Below, in pieces: positions 47,176 through 55,873 of a stretch of 64,000 bases of DNA. How positions within the stretch are numbered: position 1 is the first letter of the stretch; each line of letters starts with the position of its first letter. The translations under genes were made by a program, and so were the position numbers. Below the pieces are notes generated by a model, which saw only the letters and a list, made by a program, of their open reading frames with translations, ran no database searches and was not told the origin of the DNA. The DNA is from Poriferisodalis sp022821985 (GTDB taxonomy: Bacteria > Actinomycetota > Acidimicrobiia > Acidimicrobiales > Poriferisodalaceae): assembly GCF_965219595.1 (NCBI RefSeq), contig NZ_OZ244781.1, forward strand, positions 1,984,001 through 2,048,000, read 5' to 3'.

Positions 47176-48855
47176 CTACGCGTCGCTGATCTCAGCAGGC
47201 TGCAGCACGCCGCCCAGCACGGTGCCCCACACCCCGATGTCGCGCAGCGCCATCGGGTCGACGGTGAGCGGGTCGTCCTCCAGCACGGCGAAGTCGGCCA
47301 GCTTGCCGGCCTCGATGCTGCCGAACTCGGCGTCCATCTTGATCTGCCGGGCGGCCTCGATGGTGATAGCCCGCAGCGCGTCCGGCACGCCGATTCGCTC
47401 GTCAGGTCCCAGCACCTGGCCCGACGCCGTCACCCGGTTGACCGCGCACCACGCGGTGTGCAGATGGCCCAGCGGCGTGATCGGCGAATCCGAGTGGATC
47501 GAGAAGCTGACGCCGCTGGCCAGGGCCGTGCCGCAGGCATCCATCCGCGCCGCACGCTCGGGCCCCACGGTCACGTCCCGGTGCTGGTCGCCCCAGTAGT
47601 AGATGTGGTTCGAGAAGATGTTGGCGCACATGCCCAGGGCTGCCATGCGGCGGTACTGGTCGGGCGTGGTGAGCTGGCAGTGCTGCACCGTGTGGCGGTG
47701 ATCCCAGCGGGGATAGCGCTCCAGCACCTGCTCGACGGCTTCGACGAACGCTTCGGTGGCCTCGTCGCCGTTGCAGTGACAGTGCACGGTCAGACCGGCT
47801 CGGTGGTACGGCTCCACCAGGTCGGCCATCTGGTCGGGCGCCGTGAGCCACATGCCGTTGCCGATGTGTCCCGGTGGCGGCTTGTAGTAGTGCGGCCAGC
47901 TGATCCGGGCGGTAAAGCCCTGGATCGAGCCGTCCAGGATCAGCTTGACGATGCCGAAGCGCAGCTTGTCGGTCTGCTCGCTCTTCAGCTGCACGCACAG
48001 CTCGGCCAGCTCTGCCGGGTCGGCCGTGGCCCCGAACAGGTTCGACATCGCCACCATGACCCGCGCCGGATATGTCGGGTCGCTGGTCACCTTCTTCCAG
48101 TTGCCGAGTTGTTCAGGATCCCAGAGCTGTGTGGTGCCCAAGTCGGTCAGCAGCGTGTGCCCTGCATTGCGTGCCTCGTTGGCGTAGCGCCAGCGGGCCT
48201 GCTCGCTGCGGTTGGCCTTCATCATGTCGGCGAACGCTTCGCCGGCCAGCATCATCCCGGCGGGCTCGTGAAGCTCGCCGTTCGGCAGCCCGTCGCCGCC
48301 CCGAGCCACGCCGGGGCTGGTCGCCGTCTCGTCGATGCCGCAACGCTCCATGAGCGCCGAGTTGATCGTGGCGAGATGCCCGCTGGCATGCAGTATCAGC
48401 GTCGGCCGGTCGCCGGTCACCGTGTCGAGGTGGCGTGCCACGAGCCGCTCGCCCGGGAAGTAGATGGGGTCGAGTCCCCAGGCCAGCAGTGTCTGGGAAT
48501 CGTCGCTCATATCCGCTGCGGCCTTGCCCAGCCGTTCGAGCACATCGTCGATCGAGGTGCAACCCGGCCACAGCAGTCCCTGGGGGTCGCGCCGGTCGAA
48601 GTAGCCGACGTAGGTGGAGTTCCACAGCCCGCCCGACATCACATGGCAGTGGGCCTCGATGAACCCGGGCATGATCACGTGGTTGGCAAAGCAATCGTCG
48701 ATGCGGTGCTCGCCCCACGACGCCAGCTCGTCGGTGGTGCCGACGCCCAGGATGCGATCGCCCGCCACCGCCACTGCCTCGCCGAAAGGGAATGCGGGGT
48801 TGATGGTGATGACCCGGCGAGCCGGGTAGATCACGAACGGTTGGTCCGTCCCCAT
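47176..48855 (-). CDS. Amidohydrolase (YtcJ-like, Amidohydro_3)
   Basis: A 559-residue metal-dependent hydrolase. PGFIEAHCHV provides the first His-x-His metal ligands, VHCHCNGDEATEAF and HTVQHCQLT the later His, and SIHSDSPITPLG the catalytic Asp. The C-terminus returns to the small beta domain (GSIEAGKLADFAVLEDDPL). Its ATG overlaps the stop of the ABC importer's ATPase gene (ATGA), so the enzyme probably acts on the imported compound, perhaps an amide or N-acyl substrate. Confidence 0.9.
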   Translation of the reverse strand: MGTDQPFVIYPARRVITINPAFPFGEAVAVAGDRILGVGTTDELASWGEHRIDDCFANHVIMPGFIEAHCHVMSGGLWNSTYVGYFDRRDPQGLLWPGCTSIDDVLERLGKAAADMSDDSQTLLAWGLDPIYFPGERLVARHLDTVTGDRPTLILHASGHLATINSALMERCGIDETATSPGVARGGDGLPNGELHEPAGMMLAGEAFADMMKANRSEQARWRYANEARNAGHTLLTDLGTTQLWDPEQLGNWKKVTSDPTYPARVMVAMSNLFGATADPAELAELCVQLKSEQTDKLRFGIVKLILDGSIQGFTARISWPHYYKPPPGHIGNGMWLTAPDQMADLVEPYHRAGLTVHCHCNGDEATEAFVEAVEQVLERYPRWDHRHTVQHCQLTTPDQYRRMAALGMCANIFSNHIYYWGDQHRDVTVGPERAARMDACGTALASGVSFSIHSDSPITPLGHLHTAWCAVNRVTASGQVLGPDERIGVPDALRAITIEAARQIKMDAEFGSIEAGKLADFAVLEDDPLTVDPMALRDIGVWGTVLGGVLQPAEISDA

Positions 48856-49844
48856 CAGTCGTGCTCCTCTTGCGCCACGCTGTGCTGGTCGCTCGTCGCT
48901 TGCGCGACGCTGTGCTGGTCGCTCGTCGCTTGCGCGACGAGGTGTCCCGGCTCCACCTCGACCAGGGTCACGGGGTCGGGGGCGGTGCCGGCTTCGAAGA
49001 CCGGGCTGGGCACCTCGTCGGTCTGCACCGATCGGTCGGTCCGGCGGCGAGCCGGATCGGCGATCGGCACTGCGTCGAGCAACCGCTTGGTGTAGTCGTG
49101 CATGGGGTTCTCGAAGATGGCGCGGCGCGGACCCAGCTCGACGATCTGGCCGAGGTACATCACGCCCACACGGTGAGCGATTCGCTCCACCACGGCGAGG
49201 TCGTGGCTGATGAACAGGTACGACAGTCCCATCTCTTCCTGCAGATCCATCATCAGGTTGATGACCTGCGCTTGGATCGAGACGTCCAGCGCGGACACCG
49301 CTTCATCGGCGATCACCAGCTCAGGCCGCAGCGCCAGGGCTCGGGCGATGCAGATGCGCTGCCGCTGACCTCCGGAGAATTGGTGCGGGTACTGCCGCAT
49401 GTCGTCGGGCGACATGCCGACCCGTCGCAGGAGATCGGCGACCACGTCATTGATCTCACGCTTGGGCACGGCTCGATGGATCTCGAGCGGCTCGGCGATC
49501 GCCTTGCCCACGGTGCGGCGGGGATCCAGGCTGGCGAAGGGGTCCTGGAAGACGATCTGCGCCTTGCGCCGGTGGGGCCGCAGCGCCCGGGGCCCGAGGC
49601 TCGTGATGTCGGTGCCGTCGAGCCTGATGGTGCCGCTGGTCGGATTGAGCAGGCGGATGATCAGGTACGCCAGCGTCGATTTGCCACAGCCGCTCTCGCC
49701 GACCACCGCCAGCGTCTCGCCTCGGTCGATATGCAGGCTGACCTGCTCCACGGCGTGCACGCGGGCGCCATGACTGGCCGGGAAATGCTTGGTGAGCGCT
49801 TCGACCTCGACGATCGGCTCGGCCTCTGCGGCACCGTGCTCCAT
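48855..49844 (-). CDS. Peptide/oligopeptide ABC transporter ATPase (DppF/OppF-like)
   Basis: A 329-residue ATPase. Walker A GESGCGKST, Q-loop VFQDPFASLDPR, signature FSGGQRQR, Walker B VIADEAVSALD and an oligopeptide-type C-terminal domain are seen. Walker B has Ala where Pro is usual after DE. The last ~25 residues contain a duplicated decapeptide (ATSDQHSVAQ) from a 30-base tandem repeat. The ATG at 49844 overlaps the dppD-like stop; a GTG three bases upstream is possible. Confidence 0.93.
   Translation of the reverse strand: MEHGAAEAEPIVEVEALTKHFPASHGARVHAVEQVSLHIDRGETLAVVGESGCGKSTLAYLIIRLLNPTSGTIRLDGTDITSLGPRALRPHRRKAQIVFQDPFASLDPRRTVGKAIAEPLEIHRAVPKREINDVVADLLRRVGMSPDDMRQYPHQFSGGQRQRICIARALALRPELVIADEAVSALDVSIQAQVINLMMDLQEEMGLSYLFISHDLAVVERIAHRVGVMYLGQIVELGPRRAIFENPMHDYTKRLLDAVPIADPARRRTDRSVQTDEVPSPVFEAGTAPDPVTLVEVEPGHLVAQATSDQHSVAQATSDQHSVAQEEHD
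48871..48938. repeat. 30-base tandem repeat at the 3' end of the ABC ATPase gene
   Basis: Two 30-base units (48871-48900 and 48901-48930) differ at one base, and the first eight bases of a third follow. The unit is ten codons long, so the frame is kept and the protein tail gains a repeated decapeptide. Such in-frame repeats can change copy number by slippage. Confidence 0.9.
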
Positions 49845-50818
49845 CACGAGTCCGATTCCCCGTCGCTGTCGGCCCCGGCAGCCGCAGCAGCCGCCAGTGC
49901 GTCGGGATCGATCAGGTCGAAGCGCTGCGGGGCATCGACGCCGGCCATCGACCCGAGGCGTGGCACCGCCGCCAGCAGCGACTGCGTATAGGGCTCGCTG
50001 GGCCGCTCGAAGATGTCCGAGACATGACCACGCTCCACCAGTCGCGACTGCTGCATCACCACCACCTCGTCGGCGATCTCGGCCACCACGCCCATGTCGT
50101 GGGTGATGATCAGCACGGCTGCGCCGGTCTCGCGCTGCATTTCAGCGATCAGGGCGAGAATCTGCGCCTGGATCGTCACGTCGAGCGCAGTGGTGGGCTC
50201 GTCTGCGATCAGGATCGCCGGGTCGCAGGCGAGCGCCATGGCGATCATCACCCGCTGGCGCATCCCGCCCGACATTTCGTGGGGGTACTGGTCGATCCGG
50301 CGCGCAGCGTCGGGAATCCGCACCCGGCTCAGCATCTCCAAGGTGCGCTCGCGGGCCTCGCTGCGGCTCAGGCCGCGGTGCAGCCTGAGCGCCTCGCCGA
50401 TCTGGCTGCCGACGGTGTAGACGGGGTTGAGGCTGGTCAGCGGTTCCTGGAAGATCATCGAGATGCGATCACCCCGGATCGATCGCATCTGTGGTTCGGG
50501 CAGCTGCAGCAAGTCGTCGGCGCTGCCGTCGTCGTGACGGAACAGCACCTCGCCGCTGCGTATCTCCGCCCGGGTACCGATCTCGATGAGACGCATGATC
50601 GACAGCGCCGTCACCGACTTGCCCGAGCCCGACTCGCCGACCACCGCCAGCGTCCCGCCGTCGTGCAGGTCGAACGACACGTCGTTCACGGCGATGAACT
50701 CGTCGAAGGCGACGGTGAGGCCCCGCACCTGCAGCCGCGGCGACGCACCGGTGCCGCCGGCACCGTTCGCCGCTGCGCCCTCGCCTGGCGTGGCGTCGCC
50801 GTTCGCCGCCGTGCTCAT
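49844..50818 (-). CDS. Peptide ABC transporter ATPase (DppD/OppD-like)
   Basis: A 324-residue ATPase. After a flexible 25-residue N-terminus come Walker A GESGSGKS, Q-loop FQEPLTSLNPVYTVG, signature MSGGMRQRV, Walker B LIADEPTTALD and H-loop ITHD. The oligopeptide-type C-terminal region (PSEPYTQSLLAAVPRLG) is followed by an Ala/Asp-rich tail. It pairs with the DppF-like ATPase to power the importer. Confidence 0.94.
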   Translation of the reverse strand: MSTAANGDATPGEGAAANGAGGTGASPRLQVRGLTVAFDEFIAVNDVSFDLHDGGTLAVVGESGSGKSVTALSIMRLIEIGTRAEIRSGEVLFRHDDGSADDLLQLPEPQMRSIRGDRISMIFQEPLTSLNPVYTVGSQIGEALRLHRGLSRSEARERTLEMLSRVRIPDAARRIDQYPHEMSGGMRQRVMIAMALACDPAILIADEPTTALDVTIQAQILALIAEMQRETGAAVLIITHDMGVVAEIADEVVVMQQSRLVERGHVSDIFERPSEPYTQSLLAAVPRLGSMAGVDAPQRFDLIDPDALAAAAAAGADSDGESDS

Positions 50819-50821
50819 CGC

Positions 50822-51751
50822 TCAGCGTCCCCGCAGCTTGGGGTTGTAGGCATCCTGCAGCCCGTCGCCGATGAGGCTGAAGCTCAGCACCGTGAAGAAG
50901 ATTGCCAGGCCGGGAAAGGTCACCGACCACCACGCAGTCAGGAAGTTCCCCCGGTTCAGCCCGATCATCAAGCCCCAGCTCGTGTTGTTGGGATCGCCGA
51001 GGCCCAGGAACGCCAGCCCCGCCTCGAACAGGATCGCCGTGCCCATGATGAGCGTGGCCGACACGATGAGCGGCGGCAGCGCATTGGGGAACACCACCTT
51101 GCGAATGATGCGCCAGTCCGTCGCTCCCACCGCTCGGGCTGCCCGCACGAATTCCAGGTTCTTCAGTCTCAGGAACTCCGCACGAGTGATGCGAGCGATC
51201 CCCGGCCACGCCACTACGCCGATGGCGAACGAGATCGTCCACGTCGACGGCTCGAACAGCGCCACGAGCACCATCGCGAACAGCAGCGCAGGCAGCACCT
51301 GGAAGAACTCGGTGAAGCGCATGAGGGCGCTGTCGAGCCAGCCGCCGTAATAGCCGGCGAGCGCGCCGATGCTGATGCCGATCACCAGCACCATCGCAGC
51401 CGCCATGGCGGCCACCGTCATGCTGGTCGTGCCGCCCCCGATCACCCCGGCCAGCACGTCACGTCCCAAATAGTCGGTGCCCAAGCGGGCCTCGGCCAGC
51501 TCTCCGGGACCAGTGAGCGGGATGGCCACGATGTCCTTGGGATCGTTGTCGTAGATCCGCGGCCCGGCGACCGTCATGAAGACGATCCCGATGAGCATCA
51601 CCACACCGGCCACTGCCGCCTTGTTGCGCACGAACAACCGCAGTGTTTCGCGACCTGGGCGACCCGCTCCGCCTTCGCCGCCGGCGCCCAGGCCGGGTGC
51701 GACGGGCAGATCGGCGGCGGCCACCTCGCCACGTCCCATCGCGTCAGACAT
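50822..51751 (-). CDS. Peptide ABC transporter permease (DppC/OppC-like)
   Basis: A 309-residue inner-membrane permease with an N-terminal cytoplasmic segment, one helix ahead of the core (VAGVVMLIGIVF), a periplasmic stretch with GTDYLGRDVLAGVIGG typical of OppC proteins, and the coupling EAA-type loop RAARAVGATDWRIIRKVVFPN. It overlaps the preceding permease gene by 8 bases and is 3 bases from the next ATPase gene. Confidence 0.94.
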   Translation of the reverse strand: MSDAMGRGEVAAADLPVAPGLGAGGEGGAGRPGRETLRLFVRNKAAVAGVVMLIGIVFMTVAGPRIYDNDPKDIVAIPLTGPGELAEARLGTDYLGRDVLAGVIGGGTTSMTVAAMAAAMVLVIGISIGALAGYYGGWLDSALMRFTEFFQVLPALLFAMVLVALFEPSTWTISFAIGVVAWPGIARITRAEFLRLKNLEFVRAARAVGATDWRIIRKVVFPNALPPLIVSATLIMGTAILFEAGLAFLGLGDPNNTSWGLMIGLNRGNFLTAWWSVTFPGLAIFFTVLSFSLIGDGLQDAYNPKLRGR

Positions 51752-52727
51752 TGGAACGCTCCCGCAGCCGGATGCGCGGGTCGATGATCGTGTACAGCAG
51801 ATCGGTCAGCAGGTTGGCCACGATGACCATCACCGACGACACCATCAGTACGCCGAGCAGCACCGAGGTGTCCCGACGGAGAATCGAGTCGAACGCCAAT
51901 CGGCCAAGCCCGGGCCAGTTGAACACGGTCTCGACGAGCAGCGCCCCCGACAGCAGCGCTCCGAACTGCAGTCCCACCACAGTCACCACAGGGATGACGG
52001 CGTTGCGCAGCGCGTGCTTGTATACGACTCGACGCTCGTTCAACCCCTTGGCCCGCGCTGTGCGCACATAGTCCGACTCCAGCACTTCCAGCATGGACGC
52101 TCGGGACAGCCGGCTGTACTGCGCCAGGTAGATGAGGCCGAGGGTGAGCGCGGGCAGCACCAGGTGCTCGCCTACGTCGAGCACATTCGCGAGCAGGCCC
52201 TCGCCGTAGTTCACGTCGTGCCATCCCTGCACGGGCAGCAGCTTCCAGGCGGAGGCGAACAGGATCACCAGCATGATCCCGGTCCAGAAGACCGGCATCG
52301 AGAAGCCCACCAGCGCCAGCACCGTCGCCCCGTGACTGATGGGGCTCTCCGGACGCCGCGCGGTGGCGATGCCCACCATCGTTCCCGCCGCCACGGCGAA
52401 CGCCAGCGCGGTTCCCACCAGCAGCACCGTGGGCCAGAGGCGCTGGAGGATCAGCGACGTCACCGACTGGTTGAAGAAGTACGAGTCGCCCAGGTCGCCA
52501 GTGGCAACCCGGCCGACGTACGACGCGAGCTGCACGATGAACGGTCGGTCGAGCCCGTACTGTGCCCGGATCTCCTCGAGCAGCTCGGGATCGCCGGCGC
52601 CGCTCTCGCCCACGATCACCGTGGCGGGATCGCCTGGCGTGATGTGGATCAGCAAGAAGTTGAGGCACATCACTGCCAGGATCAGCCCGAGTGCTTGGGC
52701 GATCCTGGCAGTGATGGACCTCAGCAT
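51744..52727 (-). CDS. Peptide ABC transporter permease (DppB/OppB-like)
   Basis: A 327-residue permease. The first helix is followed by HITPGDPATVIVG, the typical OppB external segment, and the coupling loop reads DYVRTARAKGLNERRVVYKHALRN. Six helices are apparent. It forms the heterodimeric channel with the DppC-like protein. It follows the binding-protein gene by 67 bases. Confidence 0.94.
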   Translation of the reverse strand: MLRSITARIAQALGLILAVMCLNFLLIHITPGDPATVIVGESGAGDPELLEEIRAQYGLDRPFIVQLASYVGRVATGDLGDSYFFNQSVTSLILQRLWPTVLLVGTALAFAVAAGTMVGIATARRPESPISHGATVLALVGFSMPVFWTGIMLVILFASAWKLLPVQGWHDVNYGEGLLANVLDVGEHLVLPALTLGLIYLAQYSRLSRASMLEVLESDYVRTARAKGLNERRVVYKHALRNAVIPVVTVVGLQFGALLSGALLVETVFNWPGLGRLAFDSILRRDTSVLLGVLMVSSVMVIVANLLTDLLYTIIDPRIRLRERSNV

Positions 52728-52794
52728 GCTCCGTCCTTGGTGAGCGAGATTCCGACGGTCACCTCGGTGTTGCCGGAATGGTGCTCAGTTGCCG

Positions 52795-54582
52795 CTACTC
52801 GTCCAGCCAGACCTCGTGCATGGGCGACATCTGCCCCCAGATGTTGTTGGTGGGCGGGTTCATGACCGCCGGGTTGTAGGCCTGCCAGAACGAGGGCGTA
52901 TTCAGGAAGAAGATCGGCATGTCTTCGGCCACGATCTCTTGGAACTCGGCATACAACTCGGCACGCTTGCCAATGTCGAACTCCTGGCCGGCCGCGTTGA
53001 GCAGCGCGTCGACATCGGGGTTGCAGTAGCCCGTGTTGTTCGTCCAGATCACGCCCACCCGGTTGTCGCACAGATAGGTGCGGTGCACGCCGATGACCGG
53101 ATCGCCCCAGTTCCAGACCTGGTTGATGGTCATCTGGTACTCCCCGGCGGCGACTCGTTGCGCCCAGGTCGGGAAGTCGGGTGACACGCTGAGCTCAACC
53201 TCGATGCCGGCTTCTTCGAGTTGCTGCTGCACGTACTCGGCTTGCACCACGAATGCCGGCGGGATGTAGTCGATGGAGAGCTGCAGCTCTCCTGGGCCGT
53301 AGCCAGCTTCAGCCAACAACGCCTTCGCTCGATCAATGTCCTTGTCGTAGTGGTTCACGTTCGGGTTATGGAACGGGCTGGCGGCCGCAATGCCGGTCGG
53401 CACGGGGAATGTGATCCCCTGGTCGATGACCTCGGAGAGGAAGTCGCGATCGATCGCGTAGGCAATCGCCTGCCGCACCCGCTTGTCCGAGAGCGCCGGG
53501 TCGTTCACGTTCATCTCCAGCCAGTTGATCTGGCCGATGGCTTCGTGGCCCTTGGCACTCACCTCGACGTCGGGGTTGTCCATCAGACGCAGCACGTTCG
53601 CCGATGGGCCCAGCGTCGACGACAGGTGGGTCGTACCGTTCTCGAGCCCGAGCACGATGGCTGTGCTTTCAGGTGTGATCTCCATCACGATCTCGTCCAG
53701 GCACGGCGTGCCCTCGATGAAGAAGTCGTCGAAGCGCTCCATCCGGATGATCGTGCCCGGCTCGTACTCGGTCAGCCGGAACGGGCCCGAGCCCACGAAG
53801 TCCTCGCTGTTGCGCGGGTGGGTCGGCATCTCCTGGCCGTCATCGAAGATGTGCTTGGGGATGATCGGCAGCAGGCCGGGCGACATTGCCAGCAGGATCG
53901 CAGGGTGCGGCTGGCTCAGGTTGATGACCGCGGTGTGGTCGTCTGGCGTGTCCACGTTGGTCACCGGTGCGTACATCGTCTTGAACGGGTGATGTGCCTG
54001 GACGGTCTGGATTGAGAACGCCACGTCGGCCGATGTGATCGGCATGCCGTCGTGGAATACGGCGTCTTCGACCAGATACAGCGTCACCGAGAGGCCGTCA
54101 TCGGCGACGTCCCAGTCGTGAGCCAGGTACGGCATGGGGTTGTACTCGGCGTCGTACAGCAGCGGGCTCGCATTGAGCTGTGTGCCGGGCACGGCGGTCG
54201 CATAGCCCGACTGCACGGTGCCGTTCAGGTGCCTGGGCACCTGTGTGCTGCCGATGATGAGCGTCCCGCCCACGTTCTGCCCGTGATTGCAGGCAGCAGC
54301 GGCCATGTCGTCATCGGACATGTCGTCGTCCATGTCACCGCTGTCGTCGGACATGTCGTCGTCGGACATGTCGTCGTCGGCCATGTCGTCGTCGGCCATG
54401 TCGTCGTCGGCCATGTCATCGCCGGCATCGCCGCCCGAGTCTGCTGCGGCGGTGGTTGCCGGCGCAGCGTCATCGCCGTCGTCGCTGCTGCACGCAGCAG
54501 CGACCAGTGCAAACACCGCCAGCAGCGCAACCAGCAGCTGGCCCAATCGGCGCTGCCTGCCGCGTGTCGTCGTGATCCTCAT
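52795..54582 (-). CDS. Peptide ABC transporter substrate-binding lipoprotein
   Basis: A 595-residue SBP_bac_5-type binding protein. Signal peptide with lipobox VAAAC near residue 31, then a long Asp/Met-rich linker with repeated DDDM(A/S) units (about residues 55-95), then the two-lobed binding domain (HFN-like start NHGQNVGGTLIIG; YLAHDWDVADDGLSVTLYLVEDAVFHDG). The ATG at 54582 is used; ORF residues further upstream lack a signal. The ligand is unknown; peptides, amides or other small compounds are possible. Confidence 0.93.
   Translation of the reverse strand: MRITTTRGRQRRLGQLLVALLAVFALVAAACSSDDGDDAAPATTAAADSGGDAGDDMADDDMADDDMADDDMSDDDMSDDSGDMDDDMSDDDMAAAACNHGQNVGGTLIIGSTQVPRHLNGTVQSGYATAVPGTQLNASPLLYDAEYNPMPYLAHDWDVADDGLSVTLYLVEDAVFHDGMPITSADVAFSIQTVQAHHPFKTMYAPVTNVDTPDDHTAVINLSQPHPAILLAMSPGLLPIIPKHIFDDGQEMPTHPRNSEDFVGSGPFRLTEYEPGTIIRMERFDDFFIEGTPCLDEIVMEITPESTAIVLGLENGTTHLSSTLGPSANVLRLMDNPDVEVSAKGHEAIGQINWLEMNVNDPALSDKRVRQAIAYAIDRDFLSEVIDQGITFPVPTGIAAASPFHNPNVNHYDKDIDRAKALLAEAGYGPGELQLSIDYIPPAFVVQAEYVQQQLEEAGIEVELSVSPDFPTWAQRVAAGEYQMTINQVWNWGDPVIGVHRTYLCDNRVGVIWTNNTGYCNPDVDALLNAAGQEFDIGKRAELYAEFQEIVAEDMPIFFLNTPSFWQAYNPAVMNPPTNNIWGQMSPMHEVWLDE
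54301..54420. repeat. 15-base tandem repeats encoding an acidic linker
   Basis: Successive 15-base units (variants of GTCGTCGTCGGCCAT or GGACAT endings, read on the plus strand) encode the DDDMA/DDDMS pentapeptides of the lipoprotein linker. About six near-identical units are visible, densest at 54355-54418. The periodicity is five codons. Confidence 0.85.
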
Positions 54583-54753
54583 GAGGATGTCTCCCTCCCT
54601 GGAGGCACCCACCGGTCACACGACGACGGGTGCAGTTTTTGGCTAGGCCCTGCGAGAGCCCGCGCTACCGTAACCGACGATGTCGTTGCCATCGACAGCG
54701 ACACGCACGATCCTCGGTGTGCGGCACTGTGGTGTCAGCAAGGTGGTCGGCCG

Positions 54754-55866
54754 ATGAAGGTCCACTGGTTCTTGCCAACGGGAGGCGACTCTCGCGACGT
54801 GCTCCCCGACGAGCCGGGCGCGCACTGGCGGCCGCCGTCGATGGACTATCTCGCCCAGATCGCGACCGCCTGCGATCAGCTCGGCTATGAGGGGATGCTC
54901 ACGCCGTGCGGCACGATGTGCGAGGACGCCTGGCTCTCCACCATTGCTCTTGCGCCGCTGACCAAGCGCGTCAAGTTCCTCGTTGCGTTCCGGCCGGGCT
55001 TCCTGTCGCCCACGCTGGCGGCGCAGATGGCCTCGACCTACCAGCGGCTGTCGGGCGGGCGGCTGCTCATCAACATCGTCACCGGTGCCGAGCCGCGTGA
55101 GCTGAATCGCTTCGGCGACTGGCTCGACAAAGACACCCGCTACGCGCGAACTGGTGAGTTCCTGCGCATCGTGCGGGAGGCGTGGTCGGGCGAGCCGTTC
55201 GACTTCGAGGGCGACTTCTACAAGGTTGCCGCTGCCACTACCCGCGAGGCGCCCGATCCGCTCCCGGCGATCTACTTCGGCGGGGCGTCACCTGCGGCAG
55301 AGCAGATCGCAGCGCAGCACGTTGACGTCTACTTGGCGTGGGGCGAGCCGCCCGACATGGTCACCGAGCGGCTGGACCGCATGCGTGCGCGAGCCGCTGA
55401 GCACGATCGCACGCTGCGTTATGGCATCCGCTTTCACGTCATCACCCGGCCCGACGCGGCCGACGCCTGGGCCGTGGCCGACGACATGCTGGCGCACATG
55501 AGCCCCGAGGCCATCGCCGCTGCCCAGGCCGACTTCGCCACGACGATGTCGGAGGGACAGCGCCGCATGGCCCGACTGCACGCCGAGGGTACGGGTCGAC
55601 TCGAGATCCACCCGAATGTGTGGTCGGGCATCGGACTCGTCCGCGGCGGCGCCGGCACGGCGCTGGTCGGCAGCTACAGCGAGGTTGCAGACCGAATCGC
55701 CGAATACCACGCGCTGGGCTTCGACGAGTTCATCCTGTCGGGCTACCCGCACCTCGAAGAGGCGTACTGGTTCGGCGAGGGCGTCATGCCGATCCTGCGT
55801 GATCGCGGGTTGCTCGAACCGCTCGCGCAGGGCTCCGAGAGCGCCCTGGTCTCGTCGTTCCGCTGA
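54754..55866 (+). CDS. FMNH2-dependent alkanesulfonate monooxygenase-like protein (SsuD family)
   Basis: A 370-residue luciferase-type TIM barrel. It aligns by eye with E. coli SsuD along its length: VHWFLPTGGDSR at the start, GTMCEDAWL (equivalent of Cys54), RFHVITR (His228), LVRGGAGTALVG (Arg297 region) and LSGYPHLEEAYWFGE (Tyr331 region). SsuD releases sulfite from alkanesulfonates using FMNH2 and oxygen. No flavin reductase or ssu transporter is adjacent. The ATG at 54754 starts at the first conserved strand. The 171-base spacer to the divergent lipoprotein gene is promoter space. Confidence 0.88.
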   Translation: MKVHWFLPTGGDSRDVLPDEPGAHWRPPSMDYLAQIATACDQLGYEGMLTPCGTMCEDAWLSTIALAPLTKRVKFLVAFRPGFLSPTLAAQMASTYQRLSGGRLLINIVTGAEPRELNRFGDWLDKDTRYARTGEFLRIVREAWSGEPFDFEGDFYKVAAATTREAPDPLPAIYFGGASPAAEQIAAQHVDVYLAWGEPPDMVTERLDRMRARAAEHDRTLRYGIRFHVITRPDAADAWAVADDMLAHMSPEAIAAAQADFATTMSEGQRRMARLHAEGTGRLEIHPNVWSGIGLVRGGAGTALVGSYSEVADRIAEYHALGFDEFILSGYPHLEEAYWFGEGVMPILRDRGLLEPLAQGSESALVSSFR

Positions 55867-55873
55867 GCTGCAG

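Noticed and set aside
47032..49095. 687-residue open frame on the plus strand
   Set aside because: It lies opposite the amidohydrolase and ABC ATPase genes, both of which have clear family motifs. His/Arg/Gly-rich composition is typical of an antisense shadow in high-GC DNA.
50024..51787. 587-residue plus-strand open frame
   Set aside because: Antisense to the dppD- and dppC-like genes. Repeated His/Arg/Gln tracts mark it as a shadow.
54301..54420. CRISPR-like or structural repeat in the 15-base units
   Set aside because: The period is five codons, contiguous without spacers, and entirely inside a coding linker, so it is a coding tandem repeat.
54052..54753. Upstream extension of the SsuD-like frame
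   Set aside because: The frame is open but is antisense to the lipoprotein gene and encodes a Val/Gly/His repeat from its acidic linker. SsuD homology begins at the ATG at 54754.
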